Part shown: in pieces, positions 1 to 7,478 of the stretch
Numbering within the stretch: position 1 is the first letter of the stretch
Layout of the letters: every line of letters begins with the position of its first letter
NCBI GenBank assembly: GCA_030583665.1
Contig: CP129469.1
Coordinates: 2,657,043-2,721,042 of the forward strand
From: Candidatus Jettenia sp. AMX2
GTDB lineage: Bacteria > Planctomycetota > Brocadiia > Brocadiales > Brocadiaceae
Length of the DNA stretch: 64,000 bases
Direction of reading: 5' to 3'
Translations under genes and position numbers: made by a program
The notes under the pieces: model-generated
Databases searched by the model: none
The model's input: only the letters and a program-made list of their open reading frames with translations
What the model was told of the DNA's origin: nothing

Positions 1-521
1 TTCTCCAACAATTCACGGTTTCTGTCTTCCAGTTCCTTTTTTATCCCAAAGAACTCTTCTTTTGCACGAGCCAGGACTGTTTGCAGATCAGAAAGTTTTT
101 TTTCATAGGTATTCTTTAATACATCTTTCTCCTTTCTTTCTTTCTCTAACCCGTCCTCCAATCTCTGAATTTTTTTTAAAAGTGCAATTTCTTCATCTCC
201 ATCTCTTACTCCCAGGCTAATTGTTGCCCCCCTTGATAAATATCCTGCTCCTTGTGTATTTTGAACTGGCATGCGCTCAATGGTTTCATCCTGAGAAGGA
301 TTTCCTGTAAATACTCCGATACTATGCGTCTCCGGGACAGGCCCACTCCTCTCTGGATTATTTTCTATTGTAAGAGATCGGGGATTACCTTCATCGACTA
401 AATATTCGTCTTTTTTCCCTGTAAATTTTGTTTTCAGAAATGTACAACCGTTACCTAACATAACTGAAATACCTATTATGATAAAAATGGATTTTTTTGC
501 TGTAAAATTGATATGAAGCAT
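1..521 (-). CDS. Putative lipoprotein/coiled-coil protein, C-terminus cut by window edge
   Basis: I read this frame directly from the sequence. It opens at ATG (519-521, minus strand) and stays open to base 1, so about 173 residues are visible and the C-terminus is missing. Residues 1-26 form a short positively charged and hydrophobic leader ending in LGNGC, which could be a weak lipobox with the Cys as lipidation site. The middle is polar and unstructured. From about residue 115 the sequence is rich in K, E and L with heptad spacing, suggesting a long coiled coil. A candidate promoter lies about 110-135 bp upstream. I do not recognise a family. The lipobox is imperfect, so an ordinary secretion signal or membrane anchor is also possible. 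Confidence 0.6.
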   Translation of the reverse strand, partial: MLHINFTAKKSIFIIIGISVMLGNGCTFLKTKFTGKKDEYLVDEGNPRSLTIENNPERSGPVPETHSIGVFTGNPSQDETIERMPVQNTQGAGYLSRGATISLGVRDGDEEIALLKKIQRLEDGLEKERKEKDVLKNTYEKKLSDLQTVLARAKEEFFGIKKELEDRNRELLE

Positions 522-847
522 TTTATTTACAAGGTTGCTTTATTAAAGTAACAATATTGGTTATTGTGAAGAGACCCGGCATCATTCTGCTGTAATGAAC
601 GATTACCTATTTTATAACGTTACCGGATATTTATATAAAATATTTTATAAATGTCAATATTATTATTCTACAAAAGCCATACAAAATTGCTGAGATGGTA
701 AAGCAGGGAAGAAATTATAGGCAGTCTTTCTTTCAATGGTCCATCCCTCACCACGAAAAAAAAGCAGAAGAATCAAAAAAGAAAACTGCACAATAGAGGT
801 GAAAAATAAATGAGATGTTGACAAAAAGGAACGTATGCCGGCTAATG
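522..847. other. Gene-free stretch
   Basis: An AT-rich spacer between the edge lipoprotein gene and the end of ahbB. Apart from the candidate promoter at 630-657 I see no open frame with coding character and no strong repeat. Confidence 0.5.
630..657 (-). promoter_or_regulatory. Candidate sigma70 promoter for the edge lipoprotein gene
   Basis: Read on the minus strand: TTGACA (652-657), 16-bp spacer, TATAAA (630-635). The predicted start lies near 623, giving a leader of about 100 nt. The surrounding DNA is very AT-rich, so a chance match is possible. Confidence 0.4.
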
Positions 848-1318
848 CTACAATCTGACCCCGACTTTTTTAAATTCTTTTTCACTATAAAGAATTACAT
901 AGTCGTTTAAACCTGTCCGGTTTCTGATAGCCTGGATCACAGCCTCACACTCGGCATCCGTATAGCCATGAATCATGGTAAATACATTATACTCCCAATC
1001 GGGATAGGTAGGCCGTTCATAACAATGGGTTACTTCTTCAAAACTGGCCATAATCTGGCCTACTTCATCAACGCTTTCCTTCGGTACCTTCCATACACAC
1101 ATAGCGTTTGCGTTAATACCGATCTTACGGTGGGCAATAGAGGCAGCCAGCCGACGTATCTTGCCGGATTTTAACAGTTGCTGAAGCCTTTGTATCACCT
1201 CTTCTTCTGATATGCCCAATGCCTGACCAATGTCTTTATAAGGGGTTTTTGTTATAGGTAAGCCCTCCTGAATATGCTTGATAAGCTTTATATCGATATC
1301 TTCTTTTTTATTTGTCAT
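848..1318 (-). CDS. ahbB: Siroheme decarboxylase subunit AhbB-like (Lrp/AsnC-fold)
   Basis: This 156-residue protein has an N-terminal winged-helix region (about 1-60) like Lrp/AsnC regulators and a C-terminal ferredoxin-like domain. It carries the AhbB/NirDLGH signature HCYERP at residues 98-103, followed by YNVFTMIHG. In this family AhbA and AhbB together decarboxylate siroheme to 12,18-didecarboxysiroheme, a step of the alternative heme route (and of heme d1 synthesis by NirDLGH). The gene is last in a minus-strand operon behind ahbA (71-nt gap) and a siroheme-reductase-like gene. Despite the HTH domain, a regulator is less likely than an enzyme because of the paired paralogue and the HCY motif. 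Confidence 0.88.
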   Translation of the reverse strand: MTNKKEDIDIKLIKHIQEGLPITKTPYKDIGQALGISEEEVIQRLQQLLKSGKIRRLAASIAHRKIGINANAMCVWKVPKESVDEVGQIMASFEEVTHCYERPTYPDWEYNVFTMIHGYTDAECEAVIQAIRNRTGLNDYVILYSEKEFKKVGVRL

Positions 1319-1389
1319 AGTTTAATATTGGTATAAACAATCAAGTTTGCTCATACCACCCTTTATAGTAAAATTCCCAAACATACCTG

Positions 1390-1857
1390 TTAATAAATTT
1401 TAAAACGTACGCCGATCTTAAACTTCTTAACGGTCGGCAAACTCCTCACGGTAAGCTCTGTTCTTTCTTCGATCTCTTTTAATAAACGGTGAAGTTCCTC
1501 GTCGTCCCTGGCTGACATCGTAAACCATACATTGTAAGGAATGTAGGTATTTTTCCCTTTCCTGAGATAATTGTGAGACACACCGCTGTATTCGTTGATA
1601 ATTTCACTGACTTCTTCTATACGGTCTTCCGAAACCTTCATAGCAGCCAGCGTAGCTTCTCTGCCCATGGCCTGAGTATTTATAATAGGCGCAAGCCGCC
1701 TTACATATCCCTTCTCAATCATGAACTTGACACGCTCAATAATTGTATCTTCATCTATATCCAGTTCTTTACTCAATTCCAAAAAAGGCCTTTCTACGAG
1801 AGGCATATTGGATTGTAAACGGTGAAGTATCTTTCTGTCTGTATCACAGAGTATCAT
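1390..1857 (-). CDS. ahbA: Siroheme decarboxylase subunit AhbA-like (Lrp/AsnC-fold)
   Basis: This 155-residue protein is a paralogue of the downstream AhbB-like protein. It has an N-terminal HTH-like region and a C-terminal domain with SHNYLR followed by YNVWFTM, the AhbA-type counterpart of the HCYERP motif. AhbA/AhbB form the siroheme decarboxylase, which removes acetate carboxyls from siroheme. Its ATG overlaps the stop of the upstream reductase-like gene by 4 nt (ATGA), so the two are translationally coupled. The assignment of A versus B rests on these motifs only. Confidence 0.88.
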   Translation of the reverse strand: MILCDTDRKILHRLQSNMPLVERPFLELSKELDIDEDTIIERVKFMIEKGYVRRLAPIINTQAMGREATLAAMKVSEDRIEEVSEIINEYSGVSHNYLRKGKNTYIPYNVWFTMSARDDEELHRLLKEIEERTELTVRSLPTVKKFKIGVRFKIY

Positions 1858-2723
1858 ATTCGTTTTTTTATCTCCTCAATTCCTATTTGTTCTATAACTG
1901 CTCTGAACCGGTGTTCAGTTTTATCCGAAAGAATCGTATCTGTACATACATCGAGGGCTTTTAACGTAGAGGATTCATCTGCCTGGGACAACAAGTCCAG
2001 GGCAAATTTAGGGTGACGCCCGACTTTTCCACCAATCATTACACGGTATTTTTTCCCGGCTGATTTTATAGAACCTGATGGGCACGCCCTGGCACAGAGA
2101 CCGCAGTGTACACATTTTTCGCTATCAATGCTGACCTGATTCCCGTTCACAGTAACGGCACCCTCCCTGCATACCTCCACACATTGCATACATCCAATAC
2201 ATTCAGATCTGGCATCCACGTAAACAGGCTCTATTGCTTGGACACCAAAGTCCTTTATCTGTGGCATAGAGCAACTATTCGGACACCCTGATACCGCCAG
2301 CTTCATTGTATGATGAGGAAGAATCGGTCCTTTAATTTTATCCATTAACCGTTGGGTAAAATTTAATTCCTCCATCCTTTTTTTAATTTTATCTGTTAAA
2401 ATTCCTGCATCAGTAATGAGAAACGGACAATTGACCCCTGCACCGTTACAAGACTTTACCTGATAAAGAAAAGGATTTCCTTCCTTATCAAAATATTTTG
2501 AATATTTCCGGAGAACAGTAAATTTCTCGTTGTCTATAGGTCGTTTTGCAGTTTGAACACTTGCTTTACCCATAAACTCCTCTCTGGCAGCAATAACCTC
2601 CGCCTCAGTTACTACGGCCTTCCCCCGGCTGCGGGCAAGGGTCTCAACCTTTTCACGAACAACTTTCTGCACAAAGGGAGGAACCTTTTCCAATAGAAAC
2701 GATGCAGATTTATCCCATTCCAA
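1854..2723 (-). CDS. Nitrite/sulfite-reductase-like siroheme protein with N-terminal PCP_red-like and C-terminal 2x[4Fe-4S] domains
   Basis: The protein has 289 residues. Residues 1-45 resemble the small PCP_red domain found at the C-terminus of light-independent protochlorophyllide reductase (a W-A-L-VP-F-V-R pattern). Residues about 65-165 resemble a siroheme/[4Fe-4S] half-domain, with Cys92 and Cys99 (CX6C; the canonical spacing is CX5C) and Cys147/Cys151 (CX3C, SGCPNSC). Residues 171-218 hold two ferredoxin motifs, C175-C178-C181-C185 and C204-C207-C210-C214. It is shorter than dissimilatory or assimilatory sulfite reductases and first in the operon with ahbA and ahbB. It may reduce sulfite or nitrite, or handle siroheme-derived tetrapyrroles. 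The start is supported by AAAGGAGG just upstream. Confidence 0.75.
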   Translation of the reverse strand: MEWDKSASFLLEKVPPFVQKVVREKVETLARSRGKAVVTEAEVIAAREEFMGKASVQTAKRPIDNEKFTVLRKYSKYFDKEGNPFLYQVKSCNGAGVNCPFLITDAGILTDKIKKRMEELNFTQRLMDKIKGPILPHHTMKLAVSGCPNSCSMPQIKDFGVQAIEPVYVDARSECIGCMQCVEVCREGAVTVNGNQVSIDSEKCVHCGLCARACPSGSIKSAGKKYRVMIGGKVGRHPKFALDLLSQADESSTLKALDVCTDTILSDKTEHRFRAVIEQIGIEEIKKRI

Positions 2724-2844
2724 GGGTAACCTCCTTTAAACAAAAATGCCACAATCAGAAAATTGCGGCAATTCTTAAATAATGTAATGAACTATCTTTG
2801 CAAACGTATTTGTCGTACCTGCTGTATAGAGAAAAACATTCGGT

Positions 2845-2866
2845 ATATAATAAAGCTTTATTATAT
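2845..2866. promoter_or_regulatory. 22-bp perfect palindrome overlapping the -10 box
   Basis: Eleven bases on each side of the centre at 2855/2856 pair perfectly (left arm ATATAATAAAG). The palindrome covers the -10 hexamer and the predicted start site, the position expected for a repressor operator. The binding protein is unknown. Confidence 0.5.
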
Positions 2867-2888
2867 TTGTAAAAAAAGTGATTGTCAA
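2860..2888 (-). promoter_or_regulatory. Consensus sigma70 promoter of the siroheme/ahb operon
   Basis: On the minus strand: TTGACA (2883-2888), 17-bp spacer, TATAAT (2860-2865), a full match to the sigma70 consensus. It would start transcription near 2853 and give a leader of about 130 nt before the reductase-like gene. Confidence 0.7.
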
Positions 2889-3027
2889 TTTCATTTTCAG
2901 GATAAATTCCAGCGGTCGCTATCGTCCTTGCCTGGTTTTAAACCTTGACATTTCCTTGTGTAAAACTTAATATTCTGAATATGGAAAATTACCCGCTTAT
3001 ACCCAAACAATACAGGGATTGTAAACT

Positions 3028-3294
3028 ATGAACGAACAAAATTTTCAGGAACAATTATTACGTTTGATTGAGGAGATTAAAAAATTTCCGGAAGCAAAGA
3101 AAAAAAGCCTGGAAATGCTGACGGGCGAAATCGGTAAAAAATATGAAGATCTTCACAACAGTTTATTACTGTTACAGGACACCCTCGATTCGCTACGGCT
3201 AAATGTTGCATATTTGCTCTTTGATCTGGAAATTACGAAAAAAGAAAATTCGGCACTAAGAAAGAAACTAGAAGAACAGGGTAATAATAAATAA
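3028..3294 (+). CDS. Small coiled-coil protein of unknown function
   Basis: This 88-residue protein is rich in Leu, Glu and Lys and is almost certainly all-helical. The stretch from about residue 33 to 84 has heptad-like leucines. It has no signal peptide, membrane segment or catalytic motif. It lies 15 nt upstream of a nucleotidyltransferase-like gene and probably shares its transcript. I do not recognise the family. Confidence 0.7.
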   Translation: MNEQNFQEQLLRLIEEIKKFPEAKKKSLEMLTGEIGKKYEDLHNSLLLLQDTLDSLRLNVAYLLFDLEITKKENSALRKKLEEQGNNK

Positions 3295-3309
3295 TAGTAA
3301 AAGACATAA

Positions 3310-4065
3310 ATGGAAGAACTTACCTTATCTGATATACCTGAAGGAGTAAAAAAGAGTATAGAACCATTCCTTCGGGATATTCTGGCACACCACAAAGAAG
3401 ATATCGTTTCTCTCTATATAATAGGAAGCGCGGTAACCAGAGATTTCAACGTAACATATTCCGACATCAATACTTTGATTATTGTTAAGGAAGTTAAAAT
3501 TCTTTTTTTTGACTTTATTTCATCATTAGGCAAGCGTTACGGTAAAAAGAAAATACGTGCACCCCTTGTTATAACCCCTGATTATATAAGCAGATCATTG
3601 CATGAATTCCCCCTGGAATTTCTTGAGATGAAACTGGTTCATCAACTGGCTTACGGGAATGATATCCTGAAAGAGATAAAGATAGAGAAAGCTGACGTCC
3701 GGTTTCAGTGTGAGCGTGAATTAAAGGGAAGACTGGAAAATCTCTGCCAGTGTTATATACAGGCAATGGGTGACAGGAAAATCCTGACGGATTTATTTAC
3801 AAGAACGCTTTCCGGCTATTTTCCGATATTCCACGGTATACTTTTTTTGTACGACCATAAACCATTGAAGATAAAGATGGATGTTCTCTGCGCCTTAGAA
3901 AAGTACTTACAAACAGACATGGGAGCTTTTAAGAAGCTACTGGAAATAAAGGCGAATAATATCCGCCCTCCTTTAGAAACATTGAAGGAGATATTTAAGA
4001 ACCTCTATTATCTTATCGACGATATGGCAAGGAAGATGGATGAATTTAAGATTGTTCATGCATAA
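3310..4065 (+). CDS. Nucleotidyltransferase-fold protein with helical C-terminal domain
   Basis: This 251-residue protein has an N-terminal MNT/pol-beta-like motif: GS at residues 39-40 followed by SDIN at 51-54. The usual metal-binding pattern is GS-x(about 10)-D-x-D. Here the second acid is Asn54, so catalysis may be altered or lost. Residues about 120-250 are predicted helical. The gene follows the small coiled-coil gene and overlaps the TPM-domain gene by 26 nt, so the three are probably co-transcribed. An antibiotic-type or MNT-type nucleotidyltransferase role cannot be assigned from sequence alone. Confidence 0.65.
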   Translation: MEELTLSDIPEGVKKSIEPFLRDILAHHKEDIVSLYIIGSAVTRDFNVTYSDINTLIIVKEVKILFFDFISSLGKRYGKKKIRAPLVITPDYISRSLHEFPLEFLEMKLVHQLAYGNDILKEIKIEKADVRFQCERELKGRLENLCQCYIQAMGDRKILTDLFTRTLSGYFPIFHGILFLYDHKPLKIKMDVLCALEKYLQTDMGAFKKLLEIKANNIRPPLETLKEIFKNLYYLIDDMARKMDEFKIVHA

Positions 4066-4828
4066 AAAACTTTTTTACAGATGCTTTCTTATCCTATTTC
4101 TTCTGTGCCTATGTCTTCCTGCCCAGGCACAGGAAATACCCGTTCCCCGCACATACGTAGAAGACAGAGCCAATATCATTCGGGACACAATAAAAAGGAA
4201 TTTGAATGGCTATCTTCAGGAATTAGAGCAAAAGACAGGCGCACAGATGATTGTTCTCACGGTTACTACAACAGGCGGTATTACCATTGAAAACTATGCA
4301 ATAGAACTTGCCGGAAAGTGGAGGTTAGGACAGGAAGGGAAGGATAATGGCGTACTTATTGTTATTGCAAAGAATGACCGTGCTTACAGAATCGAGGTGG
4401 GATACGGACTTGAAGGCGCATTGCCGGATAGTTATTGCGGCACGGTGGGAAGGACCTACTTCGTTCCCAATTTTCAGCGTGGCAATTACAGTGAAGGCAT
4501 ATATCAGGGCGTTATTGCGCTGGTTCACAGGATTGCAGAAGAAAAAAATATAACGATTACAGGCATGCCTGCAATGACCGAAGTAAGAAAAAACAGACAA
4601 CAGCAACCGCTTTTTCTATTCCTGATACTCTTTATAGTGCTACCATTTTTTTTAAACCATTTCTTTTTCAGACATAGCAGAAGGCGATACTGGAGAGGTG
4701 GCACACCAATAATCTTTGGCGGACCAAGAGGATTTGGCGGCAGTACAGGTGGTTTTGGTGGCTTTGGTAGTTTTGGCGGCGGTGGTGGCGGATCATTTGG
4801 TGGAGGCGGTGTGTCAGGACGATGGTAA
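4040..4828 (+). CDS. TPM-domain (YgcG/TLP18.3-Psb32-MOLO1) membrane protein
   Basis: This 262-residue protein has a signal peptide (about 1-30, ending AQA), a TPM domain (about 36-170) with the typical YVEDRANII start and GKDNGVLIVIA and YRIEVGYGLEGALPD motifs, one transmembrane helix at about 191-210, and a Gly/Phe-rich tail ending in SGRW. TPM proteins face the periplasm and usually sit next to LemA, as here. The start at 4040 is supported by AAGGA at 4029-4033 with 6-nt spacing. A second in-frame ATG at 4058 has no such site. It probably acts in the envelope; the biochemical role of the family is poorly defined. Confidence 0.85.
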   Translation: MNLRLFMHKKLFYRCFLILFLLCLCLPAQAQEIPVPRTYVEDRANIIRDTIKRNLNGYLQELEQKTGAQMIVLTVTTTGGITIENYAIELAGKWRLGQEGKDNGVLIVIAKNDRAYRIEVGYGLEGALPDSYCGTVGRTYFVPNFQRGNYSEGIYQGVIALVHRIAEEKNITITGMPAMTEVRKNRQQQPLFLFLILFIVLPFFLNHFFFRHSRRRYWRGGTPIIFGGPRGFGGSTGGFGGFGSFGGGGGGSFGGGGVSGRW

Positions 4829-4900
4829 TAACAAAAAAGCCTATGCCGGCAATTCGGCATAAAAGGGAACAATAATGTCATTTAAAATACAGGGGGTAGT

Positions 4901-5464
4901 ATGAAAAAGGCGTTACCCGCTATTGCTGTTGTGGTATTTACAGGCATACTCTTCAGCGCCTGGTATGTAAATGGATATAACCGGGTTGTCAGATTACAGG
5001 AGGATGTTCAAAAAGCCTGGGCGCAGGTAGATACCCAGCTCAAAAGGCGATATGACCTCATCCCTAATCTCGTAGAAACCGTAAAAGGTTATGCAGCCCA
5101 TGAAAAAGAAATTTTCGAAAATCTGGCCGAAGCAAGAAGAGGATACTTTACCGCCGGAACAATAGAGGATAAAACCAGGGCGGCTACCCGCGTTGAGGGC
5201 TTCTTGTCCCGTTTGCTCGCATTTCGGGAGGCTTATCCCGAACTTAAAGCAAATGAATCGTTTCTTAAACTGCAGGACACCCTGGAAGGCACTGAAAATC
5301 GCATTTCCGTAGAACGCAAGAGATATAATGATGCCGTCAGGGAATACAATGCATATATAAAAAGCTACTTCGGCCGTTTCTTTGCTTCACGTACCGGAGC
5401 CACCGAGGCAAGCTATTTTGAGGTTGCAGAGACTGAAAAAGAGGCACCAAGGGTAAAGTTTTGA
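4901..5464 (+). CDS. lemA: LemA family protein
   Basis: This 187-residue protein has an N-terminal membrane helix (about 4-23) and a helical LemA domain with the conserved block W-x-Q-V-D-T-Q-L-K-R-R-Y-D-L-I-P-N-L-V at about 46-64 and RISVERKRYNDAVREYN near the C-terminus. Length and order are typical. It follows the TPM gene after 72 nt, a common LemA-TPM pairing. A small hairpin (TATGCCG / CGGCATA) in that gap may lower read-through. Its stop codon begins the first copy of a 19-bp direct repeat. Confidence 0.9.
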   Translation: MKKALPAIAVVVFTGILFSAWYVNGYNRVVRLQEDVQKAWAQVDTQLKRRYDLIPNLVETVKGYAAHEKEIFENLAEARRGYFTAGTIEDKTRAATRVEGFLSRLLAFREAYPELKANESFLKLQDTLEGTENRISVERKRYNDAVREYNAYIKSYFGRFFASRTGATEASYFEVAETEKEAPRVKF

Positions 5465-5659
5465 ATTAGGCCTACGGCGACTAAAAAACACATTTTCCCT
5501 CCTTTGACGGGAGGGATTAAGGGAGGGTGATCACAGATTGTTCCTTTCACCCCCGCCTAACCTCCCCCATCGAGCCTGCCTGTGCGTCACCGCACGCAGA
5601 CAGGGGGGAGGAACTAACAGTTTGAAATTCCTAAACATTAAATTAGGCCTACGGCGACT
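5464..5659. repeat. 19-bp direct repeats flanking a G-run/hairpin segment
   Basis: The 19 bases AATTAGGCCTACGGCGACT occur at 5464-5482 and exactly again at 5641-5659. Between them lie a pyrimidine/purine repeat (CCTCCTTTGACGGGAGGG and related runs, 5499-5560) and an imperfect GC-rich hairpin at about 5577-5605. The layout looks like a repeat insertion with duplicated flank. Confidence 0.7.
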
Positions 5660-5675
5660 TTGTATGCGGACACAC

Positions 5676-5750
5676 GTAGGGGTGAAGCATTTGCAGCCCG
5701 GAATATAAGACTATCTTCAAACTGAATACCTGCAAATGCTTCGCCCCTAC
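5676..5750. repeat. 75-bp inverted-repeat element, copy 1
   Basis: The ends are GTAGGGGTGAAGCATTTGCA and, inverted, TGCAAATGCTTCGCCCCTAC. The same terminal sequences recur at 13183-13254. No coding potential; MITE-like or REP-like dispersed repeat. Confidence 0.75.
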
Positions 5751-5855
5751 AACTCAGAATGACTTTTTTGTTTTTCATTGATGCTCTACTATTTTTGATT
5801 TTAAAATTACCTTCTGATAAAAATTTTCTTCTCATTAACAAAATCATTCAGTCCT

Positions 5856-6737
5856 ATGCGTGAGATAAGAGCAGACATCCGTCTCGGAGATTGCCATGAG
5901 GTACTTAAAACGTTTCCGGATAATACATTCGATTTAATTGTCACCTCCCCTCCTTACGCTGATAGCCGTTCCAGGACATACGGGGGTATAAAACCCGATG
6001 ATTATGTTGCGTGGTTTTTGCCGCGTTCACTGGAATTTCTTCGCGTTCTAAAGCCAACAGGAACCTTCATTTTAAATATCAAAGAAAAGGCGGTTAACGG
6101 CGAACGTCATACCTATGTCCTCGAATTGATTCTTTCACTACGCAAGCAGGGGTGGCTTTGGACAGAAGAATTTATCTGGCACAAAAAAAATTGTTATCCT
6201 GGGAAATGGCCAAATCGCTTTCGCGACGCATGGGAACGATGCTTGCAATTTAATAAAACAAAAAAATTTAAGATGTTTCAGGATGCAGTCAGAGTTCCCA
6301 TGGGAGAATGGGCACATACACGTTTAAAGTCCCTTGGCAAAAACGACGTAATCCGATTTAATTCACAAGCTGGTAGCGGATTTGGTAAAAATATAGCTAA
6401 TTGGTTGAATAGGGATCTAGCTTACCCTACAAATGTAATTCACCTTGCAACGGAGACGGGAAATAAAAATCATAGCGCAACGTTTCCGAAATCTTTACCC
6501 GAATGGTTTATAAAATTGTTTACTGAAGAAGATGATTGGGTTTTGGATCCTTTCGTAGGTTCCGGAACAACGTGCGAAGTTGCGCAAGAAATATGCAGAA
6601 ATTCCGTGGGAATAGATATCAAGCCGGAATATTACCATATGGCTAAATCAAAAAACAAAGAGACAGAACGGCTACTTTGCGAAGAAAGCGCCAGTTATGG
6701 GAATAATAACAGAAAAAGAAATAACAAATTACATTGA
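5856..6737 (+). CDS. Beta-class DNA methyltransferase (N4-cytosine or N6-adenine), type II modification enzyme
   Basis: This 293-residue protein has catalytic motif IV TSPPY at residues 30-34 near the N-terminus and the S-adenosylmethionine-binding motif DPFVGSGTT near residue 230, an order typical of beta-class amino-methyltransferases. The target recognition part lies between them. TSPPY favours N4-cytosine methylation, though some N6-adenine enzymes also carry it. The 3' end overlaps the next gene by 41 nt, and that gene resembles a restriction endonuclease, so the pair forms a type II restriction-modification unit. The recognition sequence cannot be read from the protein. Confidence 0.9.
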   Translation: MREIRADIRLGDCHEVLKTFPDNTFDLIVTSPPYADSRSRTYGGIKPDDYVAWFLPRSLEFLRVLKPTGTFILNIKEKAVNGERHTYVLELILSLRKQGWLWTEEFIWHKKNCYPGKWPNRFRDAWERCLQFNKTKKFKMFQDAVRVPMGEWAHTRLKSLGKNDVIRFNSQAGSGFGKNIANWLNRDLAYPTNVIHLATETGNKNHSATFPKSLPEWFIKLFTEEDDWVLDPFVGSGTTCEVAQEICRNSVGIDIKPEYYHMAKSKNKETERLLCEESASYGNNNRKRNNKLH

Positions 6738-7458
6738 AAAGAACATCGAAAGCTTTCACCGTCGACGTCTTGAAAGTCTCTGCAAATTGAGATTGAAGAT
6801 AGTTTTAAAACGCAAAAATCCGTATCTTTTCAAGGCTAAAAACATTACAACCGCTGGCGAGCTTGTAAAAGGCTTGCTTGATGCACATTTATCATCGCAG
6901 GAAGAGGGAGTTTTTGGTGATTTTCTCGAAGGATTAGCAGTATTTATTAATAATAAGGTATATGGTGGTCATAAATCATCGAGCGAAGGTATAGATCTCG
7001 AGTTTGAAAAGGATTCGATTGTTTATATCGTTTCGATTAAATCCGGACCAAATTGGGGAAATAGTGGTCAAATCAAGAAAATGATAGAAAATTTCAAGAA
7101 AGCCAAACAAAGGAGAAGAACATATGCATCAAAAACTAATATTGTTGCAGTAAATGGCTGTTGCTATGGGAAACTCAAGAGAGAAGACAAAGGCGAGTAT
7201 CTGAAAAAATGCGGGCAGAGCTTTTGGCGTTTTATATCGGGAGATGATAATCTTTACACAGAAATTATTGAACCACTCGGTCATAAAGCAAAAGAAAAAA
7301 ACGAAGAATTCTTGATAGAATATGGAAATGTCGTGAATAAATTTACCAAGCAATTCATGGATGAGTTTTGCAGTTCAGATGGCAGCAAAATATTATGGGA
7401 TAGAATCGTTAAGCTAAATTCTGGCTCAGAAATCAGTAAAAATTCCTGGGCATTTTAA
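6697..7458 (+). CDS. PmeII-like type II restriction endonuclease
   Basis: The protein has 253 residues. The central block (about 50-150) carries GLLDAHLSSQEE, GDFLEGLA, SSEGIDLEF, VSIKSGPNWGNSGQ and NGCCYG, which I associate with the PmeII group of type II endonucleases. The Asp of GIDLEF and Lys of SIKSG would supply a PD-(D/E)XK-like active site. It overlaps the methyltransferase gene by 41 nt, which couples the toxic nuclease to its protective enzyme. Both genes are intact, so the system may be active. The family name is from memory; the methyltransferase pairing makes the nuclease role more secure. Confidence 0.78.
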   Translation: MGIITEKEITNYIEKNIESFHRRRLESLCKLRLKIVLKRKNPYLFKAKNITTAGELVKGLLDAHLSSQEEGVFGDFLEGLAVFINNKVYGGHKSSSEGIDLEFEKDSIVYIVSIKSGPNWGNSGQIKKMIENFKKAKQRRRTYASKTNIVAVNGCCYGKLKREDKGEYLKKCGQSFWRFISGDDNLYTEIIEPLGHKAKEKNEEFLIEYGNVVNKFTKQFMDEFCSSDGSKILWDRIVKLNSGSEISKNSWAF

Positions 7459-7478
7459 AGGATATTTTTCCCCGGATA

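Larger units (their letters stand above)
2724..3027. other. Divergent intergenic region
   Basis: This space separates the minus-strand ahb operon from the plus-strand coiled-coil gene. It holds the promoter and palindrome at 2845-2888. An imperfect hairpin (TGCCACAAT / ATTGCGGCA, about 2747-2770) lies within the predicted leader, next to the first gene. Confidence 0.5.

Noticed and set aside
968-1174. Open frame opposite ahbB
   Set aside because: It lies wholly in the antisense frame of a well-supported gene and shows no domain or start signal.
4525-4881. Antisense frame rich in Pro over the TPM gene
   Set aside because: The Pro-rich stretch is the complement of the Gly-rich tail codons of the real gene.
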